DNA from: PCPOR2b sp965220385
GTDB taxonomy: Bacteria > Poribacteria > WGA-4E > PCPOR2b
Assembly (NCBI GenBank): GCA_965220385.1
Contig: OZ244825.1
Location: 6,200,001-6,264,000, forward strand
DNA length: 64,000 bases
Direction: 5' to 3'
A program made the translations under genes and the position numbers. Numbering within the stretch: position 1 is the stretch's first letter; each line of letters opens with the position of its first letter. Below are positions 8,496 through 17,327 of this stretch, one piece after another. The notes below the pieces were generated by a model. The model saw only the letters and a program-made list of their open reading frames with translations, had not been told where the DNA came from and ran no database searches.

Positions 8496-10130
8496 TCAAA
8501 ACATGGAAAAGTCGATTTCCTTTGCTGTGATGAATTCCAGCAAGGTTGGAATCCCTTCCTCTGTTTTCTGGATTCCACGTTTAATCGCGGGGATAATCTG
8601 ATCTGGGGTTTCTATCCGCTCGCCGTAGCCGCCGAATGCCTTTGCCATGTCCGCATAGTGTCCAGATATATCTGTGCTGCGATATTTCTCAGTGGACAGC
8701 TGCATAATCGGCAATTCGATCGCCATGGAGAAGTTGTTGAACAGGACCGACAAGATCGGGATACCCGCTCTGACAGCGGTCTCGAAATCCATGCCTGTGA
8801 AACCGATGGCGGCATCGCCCCAGATGTTGATGCACAGCTTGTTTGGCTCTGCCAGTTTCGCGCCCATCATCAGTCCAAGTCCATATCCCAATTGTGTGGT
8901 TTTGCCCCAGCCGATATAGGAGAGCGGTGTGACCGATTCCCAGAAGGGTGAAAGCTGATCGCGCGGGCTCCCGGCATCGTGGGTGATAATGGTGTTTGCT
9001 ACATCCACGGTATCCATCAGATCTCGAATCACCCGATAGGGAGAGAGGGGAACTTCGTCGGAATTCAGTTTGGGACTCCACTGTGTTAACCATTCCCCCT
9101 TGACTGTTTGGATTTCCTGTGTCACGCTCTCAAGGCGACCTCGCGGGGTATTGCCTATGCGTCCATGAACTTCATCAACCAACGCCTCCAGCGTCAGGCG
9201 AGCGTCTCCAACCAAAGCGTGTTCCACTGTTACATCCTTGTTGAGATCTGCTGCGTCCAGTGTGGCTTGAATAATCGTCTTGCCCTTCGGTATAGTTGGC
9301 GCGTAGTTGGTGATGCTGAAGCTGCACCCAATCCCAAAGATGACATCGGCGTTTTGCAGGAAGTGATGCACAGGTTTCGGCAGGGATCGACCGCCGGACC
9401 CGAGAGAGAGGGGATGGTTTTCGGGAAAAGCGCTCTTACCGCCGAGACTGGTGGTCACGGGTGCCTCCAGAAGTTCCGCGAGTTCTCTTAAAGCGTCCCA
9501 CCCTTTGGCGTAGTGGACTCCCTGACCGGCGTAAAGCACAGGTCTTTCTGCCTCCAGCAAGGCACTGGCAATCTCTGGGATCGCGTTGGGGTCTGGCGCA
9601 GGGCGGGAGACCGGGGTGGGTCGGTAATTCAGGGGTTCAGAGAGTTCCTCCTGAAACACATCCGCTGGAAATTCCACTAACGCAGGACGGGGTCTACCGT
9701 TTTTCACCTGAGTAAAGGCGCGTCTCAGCGCCTCCGGGGTTGCTTCAGGCAGGATGACCTGTTCGCAGGACTTGGTAACGTTCTGGAAATTGAGGAAGGA
9801 ATTGAAGTTGGGAGGAACATTGGTTAAGGAGCGCGAATAGCCCATCGGCAGCACCACGATTGGCACCGAGTCGCCATAAGCCTGCGCGACACCGCCGAAA
9901 GCGTTTTCCGAACCGGGACCGCTCTGCATACAGAATACCCCGATCCGTTCGCCGGAGGACACGCGACTAAACGCATCCGCCATGTGGAGACCGATCCGTT
10001 CTTGGCGGACAATGATTGGACGAATTCCTACAGCGGCCGCAGCATCAATGATAGGGTTGACCGGATAGGCAAATAGGTACTCCACACCCTCCGCCTTCAA
10101 AATATGAGCAACAGCATCAGCAACTTTCAT
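8496..10130 (-). CDS. Thiamine-diphosphate-dependent enzyme (acetolactate synthase-like superfamily)
   Basis: 544 residues; ATG at 10130 with AAGGAG upstream. It has the three-domain ThDP architecture: N-terminal pyrimidine-binding domain with the activating Glu region (VRQERIGLHMADAFSR, about 41-56), central domain (about 190-320), and C-terminal pyrophosphate-binding domain with WGDAAIGFTGMDFETAVRAG and FNNFS, the GD-x(25-30)-NN metal/ThDP signature. Members decarboxylate or ligate 2-oxo acids. It diverges from IlvB, and no small regulatory subunit is adjacent, so biosynthetic acetolactate synthase is unlikely. It is better read as a catabolic ThDP lyase or decarboxylase of unknown substrate. 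Confidence 0.82.
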   Translation of the reverse strand: MKVADAVAHILKAEGVEYLFAYPVNPIIDAAAAVGIRPIIVRQERIGLHMADAFSRVSSGERIGVFCMQSGPGSENAFGGVAQAYGDSVPIVVLPMGYSRSLTNVPPNFNSFLNFQNVTKSCEQVILPEATPEALRRAFTQVKNGRPRPALVEFPADVFQEELSEPLNYRPTPVSRPAPDPNAIPEIASALLEAERPVLYAGQGVHYAKGWDALRELAELLEAPVTTSLGGKSAFPENHPLSLGSGGRSLPKPVHHFLQNADVIFGIGCSFSITNYAPTIPKGKTIIQATLDAADLNKDVTVEHALVGDARLTLEALVDEVHGRIGNTPRGRLESVTQEIQTVKGEWLTQWSPKLNSDEVPLSPYRVIRDLMDTVDVANTIITHDAGSPRDQLSPFWESVTPLSYIGWGKTTQLGYGLGLMMGAKLAEPNKLCINIWGDAAIGFTGMDFETAVRAGIPILSVLFNNFSMAIELPIMQLSTEKYRSTDISGHYADMAKAFGGYGERIETPDQIIPAIKRGIQKTEEGIPTLLEFITAKEIDFSMF

Positions 10131-10504
10131 AGAATCTCCTTATTTTTAAAGTGAGTTTATCTCGGAAAATCATACAATTCTGGCTTTGAATACTGACCTT
10201 TAGTGCTAGTTTAATGAGAAAGTTTTTATATTGTTCAAGTCGCTTTGGCTCCCAATTTATCGGGGAGTTCATTGATTCATTAGTCAGTTGGTTGATTCAT
10301 TCTTCTTATGTTTCACCCTTCGGATACACATGTCGCCCCGCTGGGGCTTTGGGGTATTTGTTTATCCGTGTACTATAGACATGTCGCCCCGCTGGGGCTA
10401 AATGAACCGATGAACCAATGATTTTTACGTTTCACAGCCTGTCCCGATTTATCGGGGCATCACGTTTCACGTTATCGACAGCTGCAAACTAGCACCATTG
10501 GTTA
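10131..10504. other. Repeat-bearing spacer
   Basis: No gene seen. It carries two copies of ACATGTCGCCCCGCTGGGGCT with the first bases at 10328 and 10379, each containing a GCCCC-GCT-GGGGC hairpin, and a CCCGAT-TT-ATCGGG palindrome at 10443-10456 related in core to the one at 6749-6768. The rest is AT-rich with short tandem-like GATTCATT repeats. Confidence 0.65.
10328..10399. repeat. Pair of 21-base direct repeats, each with a GCCCC-GCT-GGGGC hairpin
   Basis: Copies at 10328-10348 and 10379-10399 are identical, separated by 30 bases that include a second GGGG run. The location downstream of the ferritin-like gene and upstream of the ThDP gene would suit a terminator or REP role. Confidence 0.65.
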
Positions 10505-11779
10505 CTATTGAGTACCCTTGATTTTGCCGCTTGCGTCGGGTAGGGGAGACTGGGGATGCATCGCTCGCGCCCGCGCTCGGAAGTCGAGTCCTTTTTGACC
10601 GAGTGTTTGCAGCTCTTCTGGACTGCCGTCAAACCACTCCTTCAACCGTCGGCGTGCAATGTGGACATGCAACACCTCGTCTGCCCAATCAAAATCCTGT
10701 AGGGTTGTCATCAGGGGGTGGCGTGCGGCATCACGGCAGAACTCAAACTCCTCGCGCTTGCCGGGTGGGTATTTCATGAGGCCCGCCTCGACGCCGAAGA
10801 GCATGGCATATAATTCTAATGGATCCATCCTAAAGAGATAGGCAGATTCCCAGTCGCGTATCGGTATCGCTGAACGATCATCGAAGATGTCCTCGGTCGC
10901 TGCTTCGCCAAAGACGGAATGGCGCATCTCGTCCCAGAGATGGCGGGAAATATCGGCATAGAACTCCCACGGTTGATCTTTCATTTCGTACAGCACAAAA
11001 CCCAACGCTTCGGCAATCGTGGTTTCCCCCAGACGGGTTGCAATCATCTGCATCAATCGCTCTTCCACCCGCTCATTCTCAACGTGGATAATATCCCACA
11101 CACGGGGGAAAGTATCGTCGCGGGTGAGTTCTTTCGGGATCAGGTATGGATCGGTTGATCGAATGGGACGAAGCGCATCGTGATTCACCGCATCTGTGCC
11201 ATCAATGCCTCCGGCAGCGGTAAGCAGGTTGCAAAGTGTCGCACTCCAATCCGCCGCTTCCGCTTCTTTTTTTGGTGTATCAACAACGTCGTCGTAAGCG
11301 GCTTCCAGTAGACGCAGCCCATCCGCTACTTCAGCGATGACAGTTTTCAGGATACGCACAGTAGGGTAGTCCGCCAAGCCGTTGGTGTCATCCACATACC
11401 TTTGATATGCCTCCAAAAGTGCGGGTTTGAACACTTTTGTCAATCCTGCCAGCAGTTCAACAGTGTTCGCCGCGTACATCGCTTCATCGAAAACGATCTG
11501 TAGGGACACATCGGGTGCTCGATACGCTTTTTTCTTAGAGACACGGAGTTCAGGCAATCGGGCTTTGAACTGAGACGCATGCTGCGAGGCTTCATATTGA
11601 AGTCTTGCTAACAATACCTTGACATCGCGTTCCGGTGTGCTGATGATATGGGCGGCTTGCAAAAACATCAATCGTTCTGCAGCGTAGGCGAATCGATGAA
11701 TTCGGGCGGCGCATTGATCAACGCTGAGTCCCTCCTGTTTTGGGTTTTGCAAGCCGGCGTATTGATAGGATCGCTTCAT
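10505..11779 (-). CDS. Ferritin-like helical protein, putative di-iron, uncharacterised
   Basis: 424 residues; ATG at 11779 after GGAGAGAGCAGG. Almost entirely helical, with paired carboxylate/histidine motifs as in ferritin-like proteins: YEASQH (E63, H67) in the N-terminal half, and LYEMKDQPWE plus DEMRH (E284, H287) in the C-terminal half, with a further Glu at about 108. This suggests a di-iron four-helix bundle resembling the ferritin-like superfamily (oxidase, hydroxylase or storage roles). Metal binding is inferred from spacing only. It is co-oriented with the sugar kinase 42 bases upstream and is probably co-transcribed with it. Confidence 0.55.
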   Translation of the reverse strand: MKRSYQYAGLQNPKQEGLSVDQCAARIHRFAYAAERLMFLQAAHIISTPERDVKVLLARLQYEASQHASQFKARLPELRVSKKKAYRAPDVSLQIVFDEAMYAANTVELLAGLTKVFKPALLEAYQRYVDDTNGLADYPTVRILKTVIAEVADGLRLLEAAYDDVVDTPKKEAEAADWSATLCNLLTAAGGIDGTDAVNHDALRPIRSTDPYLIPKELTRDDTFPRVWDIIHVENERVEERLMQMIATRLGETTIAEALGFVLYEMKDQPWEFYADISRHLWDEMRHSVFGEAATEDIFDDRSAIPIRDWESAYLFRMDPLELYAMLFGVEAGLMKYPPGKREEFEFCRDAARHPLMTTLQDFDWADEVLHVHIARRRLKEWFDGSPEELQTLGQKGLDFRARARAMHPQSPLPDASGKIKGTQ

Positions 11780-11821
11780 CCTGCTCTCTCCTCGTTCTGT
11801 TTAGATGACTGTCTGTTCACT

Positions 11822-12754
11822 TTAATGCCCCAGAAACGCATCCACTTCTTGACGGGTGGGCATGATGGGCAGCGTTCCCAAACGGGTAACAGCTAACGCA
11901 CCAGCGGCGTTGGCACGACGGATAGCGTCCACAAGCGGCAGTCCTTCCGCCACGGCGACAGCCAATGTGCCGGAAAAGGCGTCTCCAGCGCCGGTTGTGT
12001 CTACCACATCCACTGAGAAACTTGGGATGTGAATCGTCTCGTCCGGCGTTACGAGAAGCGCACCATGTGCCCCCCGATGTAGTACCACGGCACTCGGTCC
12101 CATTTCGAGCAGTTCGCGCGCAGCCTGTTCCGCTGTTGTATCATCTGAAACGGGGTAGCCTACCAGGGTTTCGGTCTCCTGCTCATTGGGCGTCAGGATT
12201 GTGCAATCTCGCCAAGTTTCGGGTTTGTAGGGACGAGCAGGTCCCGCGTCCACAATTACTGGAACACCATAATCCACTCCGAGCCGCACGGCAGCTGCCA
12301 CAGCGGGTTCAGGAACCTCAAAGTTTACCAAGATACCGTCTAACGTATCTCGATGCAGTGCTAAGGCACGTTCCACGTCGTCGGGACTTAGGTAATCATT
12401 CGCTCCCAAAACGCCCAAGATGGTATTTTCGCCGTCAGCGTCAATCATTGCGATGCCCACACCCGTCGAGGCTTCTGGATGGACCGTGACGGCATCCACA
12501 TCAACGCCTTCCGTTTGCAAGGCAGCCATCTCCATACGTCCAAAATCGTCGTCGCCGATGCAGCCGAGCAGCACCGCTGCCCCTCCTGCCCTTTGCACAG
12601 CGACGGCGGCGTTAGCCCCCTTACCGCCGGGACCGATCTTAAAATTGTCCCCCAGCAGCGTTTCTCCCCTAGTAGGCAGGCGTGGTGTCTGCACCGCCAA
12701 ATCTATGACGATACTACCGATGACGGCAATCTGTTTCGTGGATTGATCTCTCAT
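11822..12754 (-). CDS. rbsK: PfkB-family sugar kinase, ribokinase-like
   Basis: 310 residues. Family motifs are clear: N-terminal GSIVIDLAVQTPRLPTRGET, the GPGGKGANAAVA substrate/phosphate loop (about 42-53), and the C-terminal DTTGAGDAFSG signature (about 253-263) with its catalytic Asp. This pattern and length match ribokinase, which phosphorylates D-ribose with ATP at O5; other furanose or nucleoside substrates remain possible because no ribose transporter lies nearby. The start has no obvious ribosome-binding site. The start is 229 bases beyond the Gfo/Idh gene, so it may have its own promoter. Confidence 0.82.
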   Translation of the reverse strand: MRDQSTKQIAVIGSIVIDLAVQTPRLPTRGETLLGDNFKIGPGGKGANAAVAVQRAGGAAVLLGCIGDDDFGRMEMAALQTEGVDVDAVTVHPEASTGVGIAMIDADGENTILGVLGANDYLSPDDVERALALHRDTLDGILVNFEVPEPAVAAAVRLGVDYGVPVIVDAGPARPYKPETWRDCTILTPNEQETETLVGYPVSDDTTAEQAARELLEMGPSAVVLHRGAHGALLVTPDETIHIPSFSVDVVDTTGAGDAFSGTLAVAVAEGLPLVDAIRRANAAGALAVTRLGTLPIMPTRQEVDAFLGH

Positions 12755-12983
12755 TTGTTAGCCCATCTTGCTTTGTACGCTGTTGGGTGCCTATATTTAT
12801 CCCGATGAGATGCTTCTTGGGAGGAGATGGTGTGTGCTGCAAGTAAATGGTTAGAGGTGGGTCGCCTCGGGGCGCAACAGGTCGATGAGTCAGCCGTCGC
12901 TGTGAGCAGTAAGAACTCAATCGCTCGACGAATTTCCCTTCAATGAAGGTTGGCGAAGAGAGTCTATATCGGTCTCAATAGTT

Positions 12984-14012
12984 TCAGTGAATAGGCACCG
13001 ACCGACCGATTCGAGCGGATTCGTAGAGGGCATCGAAGATTTTCGCAACAATAAGTACCTCTTCTGCGGGCACGGGTGACGGCAACCCTTCACGAATGGC
13101 TTTGTGGAAGGATTCAAATTCTCCCAGCAAGCCGGTAAGGAGTTCCGGTTCGTAGTCGATCATTTCACCGTCTTTGTCCATATAGATACGTGTGGGACCG
13201 TATGTCGCACCCGCTCTGTCGCCCATCAAGAAGGTCTGTCCGGTGTTTTCAATATGAGATGCCCACGCGGTTTCCAGCGTCACAGTTAAGCCGCCCTCAA
13301 AGCGGATAGCACCCATCGCAAAGTCTTCCACATCGAATTGGGCGGGGATCCATGTCCCCCACGGGTTAATCACATCGGCTTGATGTCCAAATTTCTGTGC
13401 GATCGATCCGAATGCCTCGATCGGTTTCGGCGCCCCGATCATCCACAACAGCACATCAAGGATATGCACACCGATATCAATCAAGGGTCCGCCACCGGCT
13501 ATTGATTTCGTGATAAACGATGGTGAAGCGGGCACACCTCGACGCCGCATCGCCATGGCACGCGCGTAATAGATATCGCCGAAGAATCCATCTTCATATA
13601 GCTTGCGTAAGGTCTGTGCTTCTGCCCCAAACCGCGATTGCAATCCAATCTGAAGCACTTTTCCCGACGCTTTCTGGGCATCGACCATCGCCTGACCGTC
13701 GATTGCGTTTCCCGCGATCGGCTTTTCGCAGATGACGTGCTTTCCCGCTTCAAGTGCGGCGATGGTTGGAGGCGCGTGGAAATTATTGGGCGTACAAACG
13801 CTGACAGCATCCAACTCAGGCATTGCGACCATTTCGTTGTAGTCGGTGAAGACATGTTTGATGTCGTGCTGTTTCGCGAAATTCTCTGCCCGTTGTTGAT
13901 CAATATCGCAGACAGCAATTATTGAGACGCCTTCGACGTTTCGGTGCCCCGGCAGATGTTTGCCCCCGGCAATTCCACCTCCGCCAATGATACCAACATT
14001 AATCTCTTGCAT
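12984..14012 (-). CDS. Gfo/Idh/MocA-family NAD(P)-dependent oxidoreductase
   Basis: 342 residues; ATG at 14012 with AAGGAAAA upstream. N-terminal Rossmann fold with GIIGGGGIAGGKH (about 7-19), then CEKPIAGN (about 96-103) carrying the conserved Lys of the EKP motif, and the C-terminal dimerisation/substrate domain with DIGVHILDVLLW, where the conserved His of this family sits. These enzymes oxidise or reduce sugars, inositols and related polyols. It lies 67 bases downstream of a PhyH dioxygenase, so the pair is probably an operon. Substrate unknown. Confidence 0.87.
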   Translation of the reverse strand: MQEINVGIIGGGGIAGGKHLPGHRNVEGVSIIAVCDIDQQRAENFAKQHDIKHVFTDYNEMVAMPELDAVSVCTPNNFHAPPTIAALEAGKHVICEKPIAGNAIDGQAMVDAQKASGKVLQIGLQSRFGAEAQTLRKLYEDGFFGDIYYARAMAMRRRGVPASPSFITKSIAGGGPLIDIGVHILDVLLWMIGAPKPIEAFGSIAQKFGHQADVINPWGTWIPAQFDVEDFAMGAIRFEGGLTVTLETAWASHIENTGQTFLMGDRAGATYGPTRIYMDKDGEMIDYEPELLTGLLGEFESFHKAIREGLPSPVPAEEVLIVAKIFDALYESARIGRSVPIH

Positions 14013-14079
14013 TCTGGTTTTCCTTATAGGTGGTTCAGATCCTTGAATCTCTCTAACCGGTCAGAAGTTCTATGCAATC

Positions 14080-14964
14080 TCAATCCGCTCTGTGCATGAC
14101 CACACCCTTCGGATTCTCAAAGGCGTCAATCCAGAGACGACACCACGCTTCATGATCGTGCATGACACTGCCTGGATCGCTTTGGCTGCGCACGACAAAG
14201 TCTGGATGTCCCGTGCGACCCGTGTGATGACCGGTCGGGTGGTAGCGTAGATCCATCGACCAACGGCATTTATCCGAACGGTTAGGCATCCCGCGATGCG
14301 GGGTGAAACGACTCATCAGTACCAGATCGCCCTTGGAGCAGGCCATCGACTCAGGTTCGATCTCTGGGATGTCTTCAGGATAAATGGTTGTTCCGCCTTC
14401 GGGTTGATGCCGCAGATAGCCCTCCTTGACCACGCCGGGCAAGACCTCTAAACACCCCATCTCGGTGGTTGCATCGCCCAATGGCAGCCAACAGGTGATG
14501 ATATCCGAGCCTTCTGCCTCCGGCATGATGACACCAGCGTCTTGGTGCAGGGGTCCGATATGCGATGCGGGATTGCTGTCCTCATAGTACCGGATGGGCG
14601 GTGTGGGGCGCAGGTGCTGGATCGGATTGCAGACGATGTCCGGCCCAACGAGCGATTCGATGACATCAAGCAGGTTTTTATTGTGCAGAAAGTCAAAGAC
14701 CGCCTTGCCACGATAGTTCATGATATCAAGACCGTTGGCAATCTCCCTACATTGGGCGAACAGTCGTCCGTAGCGAGTTTCAAACGGCTCATCCTCGCAT
14801 AGGTCTGCGATCTTACCTTCTTCCTTCAGTTCAAGTGCTCGATGATCGATGAACTCACATATCTCGTCAATTACCGGCTGCAAATCTTCGTGTGTGAGGG
14901 CATTCTTGGCGATAAGGACACCGCGGGTCTGAAATTCTTCAATCTGTTCAGGTGTCAACTTCAT
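14080..14964 (-). CDS. Phytanoyl-CoA dioxygenase (PhyH) family 2-oxoglutarate/Fe(II) oxygenase
   Basis: 294 residues; ATG at 14964 preceded by GGAGGAACAGT. Facial triad candidates: HQD (H140, D142) in the GPLHQDAGV segment and H223 in SRFTPHRGMPN, with Arg residues a little downstream to hold 2-oxoglutarate (WSMDLRYHP). PhyH proteins hydroxylate diverse small molecules; a phytanoyl-CoA substrate should not be assumed. It lies between an NHL-propeller gene and a Gfo/Idh gene on the same strand, consistent with a catabolic operon. Confidence 0.87.
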   Translation of the reverse strand: MKLTPEQIEEFQTRGVLIAKNALTHEDLQPVIDEICEFIDHRALELKEEGKIADLCEDEPFETRYGRLFAQCREIANGLDIMNYRGKAVFDFLHNKNLLDVIESLVGPDIVCNPIQHLRPTPPIRYYEDSNPASHIGPLHQDAGVIMPEAEGSDIITCWLPLGDATTEMGCLEVLPGVVKEGYLRHQPEGGTTIYPEDIPEIEPESMACSKGDLVLMSRFTPHRGMPNRSDKCRWSMDLRYHPTGHHTGRTGHPDFVVRSQSDPGSVMHDHEAWCRLWIDAFENPKGVVMHRAD

Positions 14965-15018
14965 ACTGTTCCTCCGAATTCAGATGATAGGGATTCTAAC
15001 TGCGATCCGTATTCTTTT

Positions 15019-15963
15019 TTAATGAACCCTGGCCAACTTACGAAAGCTGCGTACCTCTCTGGGTGGCGAAAGCGTTCGTCCGTAGGCTGCCCAAGAAACC
15101 TCACCCACATACAGATCCCCGTGCGAATCAATTGCTATCCCGTGAGGCGAGATAAATTGTCCGGGCCCCTCTCCACGCCACACATCGCCCAACCGAGCCA
15201 GACGATGACCATTCAGATCGTGAATAGTAACGCATCCGCCGATGTTGGGATAGTCGGCGTTCACCTCAAGTTGGGTCGGAACTTGACCGATATAGACCAA
15301 GTCATCTTCGATGTGCAGTCCACAGGGGCGGTGCAGATTGTTCCATTGGTCTAAATAACGTCCATCCGCATCGAAAATCTGTACACGGTGACTCTCCCGG
15401 TCGGCGATATACACCTTGCCGTCGCTGTCGGTGCAGACGCTGTGTACCAAGTTGAATTGCCCCGGGTCTGTCCCATACTCTCCCCAAGAGAAAAGATGTT
15501 TCCCATCAAGGGAGAACTTGTGCACTCTGGCATTACCGTATCCGTCCGATATGTAGAGTTCATCGGTTTTCGGATCAAAGGCTACCTTGGTTGGACGGTT
15601 AAAGGGTTCCCCGCTATGGATCGGCGCGGGTTCGTTGGGTGTACCGATAGTCATCAAGACTTTGCCATCGGGGGTGCATTTCCGGATTGAGTGGTCACCG
15701 TCGTCCACACAATAGAGCATTCCATCGGGACCGACGGTAACGCCGTGGGCGCGGGTGAACAGATCCTCTCCCCACGAGGCGACAAAGCTGCCGTCCGGCT
15801 CAAAAATTATCATGGGACGCTCACCCCGATTGAAGACATAGACGCGATCTTGCGAATCTACTACGACATCGGCGACCTCCATAAAACTCCAACCTTCAGG
15901 TAGTTTTGCCCAATCCGCCAATTCCTCATAGATATAATCTTCAGCACCAAGTCTTGTTGCCAT
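15019..15963 (-). CDS. NHL-repeat six-bladed beta-propeller protein
   Basis: 314 residues from the ATG at 15963, which has AAAGGAGG about 6 bases upstream; the in-frame TTG further out would overlap that site. Repeats of the form 'GVTVGPDGMLYCVDDGDHSIRKCTPDG' (split by blades), 'DELYISDGYGNARVHKFS', 'KVYIADRESHRVQIFDADG' and 'GDLYVGEVSW' mark NHL blades. There is no signal peptide, so it is probably cytoplasmic. Relatives include peptidylglycine-lyase-like and gluconolactonase-like propellers. Likely binding or lyase/lactonase activity within the neighbouring catabolic set; catalysis not shown. Confidence 0.78.
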   Translation of the reverse strand: MATRLGAEDYIYEELADWAKLPEGWSFMEVADVVVDSQDRVYVFNRGERPMIIFEPDGSFVASWGEDLFTRAHGVTVGPDGMLYCVDDGDHSIRKCTPDGKVLMTIGTPNEPAPIHSGEPFNRPTKVAFDPKTDELYISDGYGNARVHKFSLDGKHLFSWGEYGTDPGQFNLVHSVCTDSDGKVYIADRESHRVQIFDADGRYLDQWNNLHRPCGLHIEDDLVYIGQVPTQLEVNADYPNIGGCVTIHDLNGHRLARLGDVWRGEGPGQFISPHGIAIDSHGDLYVGEVSWAAYGRTLSPPREVRSFRKLARVH

Positions 15964-16040
15964 GCCTTGCCTCCTTTGCAAAAAATGATTTCATAAAAAT
16001 AGTCTTTTGTACCACGATCTGTTAGATTGTGATCCAAGAA

Positions 16041-16059
16041 CGCAAACTAACAGTTTGCG
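16041..16059. repeat. Hairpin CGCAAACT-AAC-AGTTTGCG
   Basis: A perfect 8-bp stem with a 3-base loop in the 129-base spacer between the sialidase-like gene and the NHL gene. No T-run follows on the minus strand, so it fits a REP-like element or processing hairpin better than a classical terminator. Confidence 0.55.
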
Positions 16060-16092
16060 CTACATTTTAGGTTATGTTAATTTGTGTGGATT

Positions 16093-17286
16093 TCAGAAAT
16101 CCTCTAAACTGAACCGATACCCGCGAATCTGTGCCATTGGTGCGTCGGCGTTGATGTAGTTTACAGCTAAGAATTTCCCTCGCTCGTATTCGACCCAAGA
16201 GGCATAACCGCTATCGGCGCCGAGGTTATTGGCGTCGAGGTCTAACGGGAGTAGCAAGCCCTTTTGGGTCCCTTTATCTGGATCGAGTGCACTATCCAGC
16301 GGTTCCAGAAATGCAAAGGTATGTACCGATGAACCGCCTGCAGCGACAATCACCTCATCATCTGTTGCCAATTCACTGGGGCCCGGCTGTCTACGGGCGA
16401 TGAACGATTCGTTAGCGGGGACTCTTGGGATGACAATGGTGCGTCGTGCCAACCGTTTCCCCCAAGTCTCCTCAGACATATCAACACGCCAACAAGAGTG
16501 TAAGCCAAAACGTCCGACGATTAACATAAATCCGTCTTGTGTGAGACCTGCGACCGGCATCCCGTGAGCGGCTGGGTTTAAGGTGTCGTAGGGACCTTTC
16601 CACCGGTAACCGCCATCTGTTGAAATCATCTTTTGTAACGGGCTGCCCGAGTCCTCCCGCAGATAGACAACCAATTCCCCGTCGGGACAAGGCACGATGG
16701 TCGCTTCGCCGAGCTCGGTGTCAGGGTTATCGAAGATGGTCAGCGGTGCTTCCCATGTCCCTCCCTCGTCGTGACTTGTTGTGATATTTTGGATACTCCG
16801 TCCGGTTTTCGGGTTAGTAATGTTGCTCGGCAGCAGCCACCGTCCAGCGTCCATCTCCGTGACTATGTCCGGGCAGATGCCTTTGACCGGGGTTGGGATC
16901 GGATCCGACCAGCTTTCTCCATCATCGTCACTGAACCAGAGCACGATGTGGCAGTGCGCCTCTCCTTCACCCCACTCGCCCGGCGGAAAAAGATAGGTAT
17001 CGCAGAGCAGTAGGATCCGTCCGTCCTTGAGTTGCTGTATCTTAGGGCAGTTCCACGTTGTCAAGATGCCGGTCGATTTGTCTTCATCGCGAATCACCTG
17101 TGCCTCGGACCAGGTGTGTCCCGCATCATCGCTGATCCGGACGATTAAGCGACAAAACTCACTGGCGACATGACCGTTACTTTCGCGGTAGGTCAGGATG
17201 ATTCTGCCGGTTCGGGAACGACAGATATAGGGGAAGCATTCATAAATGTCATCGTTTCGTGAGATGGTGAATTTCTCGATTGCCAT
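16093..17286 (-). CDS. Sialidase-like (BNR/Asp-box) six-bladed propeller protein
   Basis: 397 residues from the ATG at 17286 (MAIEKF); an upstream in-frame TTG at 17304 is less likely. Asp-box motifs occur as SDDAGHTWS, SDDDGESWSD, SHDEGGTWE and STDGGYRW, with the N-terminal arginine region CRSRTGRIILTYRES. No signal peptide is visible, so it may be cytoplasmic or a non-sialidase member of the superfamily. BNR propellers include exo-sialidases and other glycan-acting or binding proteins. The start is 41 bases past the stop of the hydroxyacyl-CoA dehydrogenase gene, so the two are likely co-transcribed. Confidence 0.8.
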   Translation of the reverse strand: MAIEKFTISRNDDIYECFPYICRSRTGRIILTYRESNGHVASEFCRLIVRISDDAGHTWSEAQVIRDEDKSTGILTTWNCPKIQQLKDGRILLLCDTYLFPPGEWGEGEAHCHIVLWFSDDDGESWSDPIPTPVKGICPDIVTEMDAGRWLLPSNITNPKTGRSIQNITTSHDEGGTWEAPLTIFDNPDTELGEATIVPCPDGELVVYLREDSGSPLQKMISTDGGYRWKGPYDTLNPAAHGMPVAGLTQDGFMLIVGRFGLHSCWRVDMSEETWGKRLARRTIVIPRVPANESFIARRQPGPSELATDDEVIVAAGGSSVHTFAFLEPLDSALDPDKGTQKGLLLPLDLDANNLGADSGYASWVEYERGKFLAVNYINADAPMAQIRGYRFSLEDF

Positions 17287-17327
17287 GGCTGTTGTCCCGT
17301 CCAATAGATTGTGTGAGGGTTGGGAAT

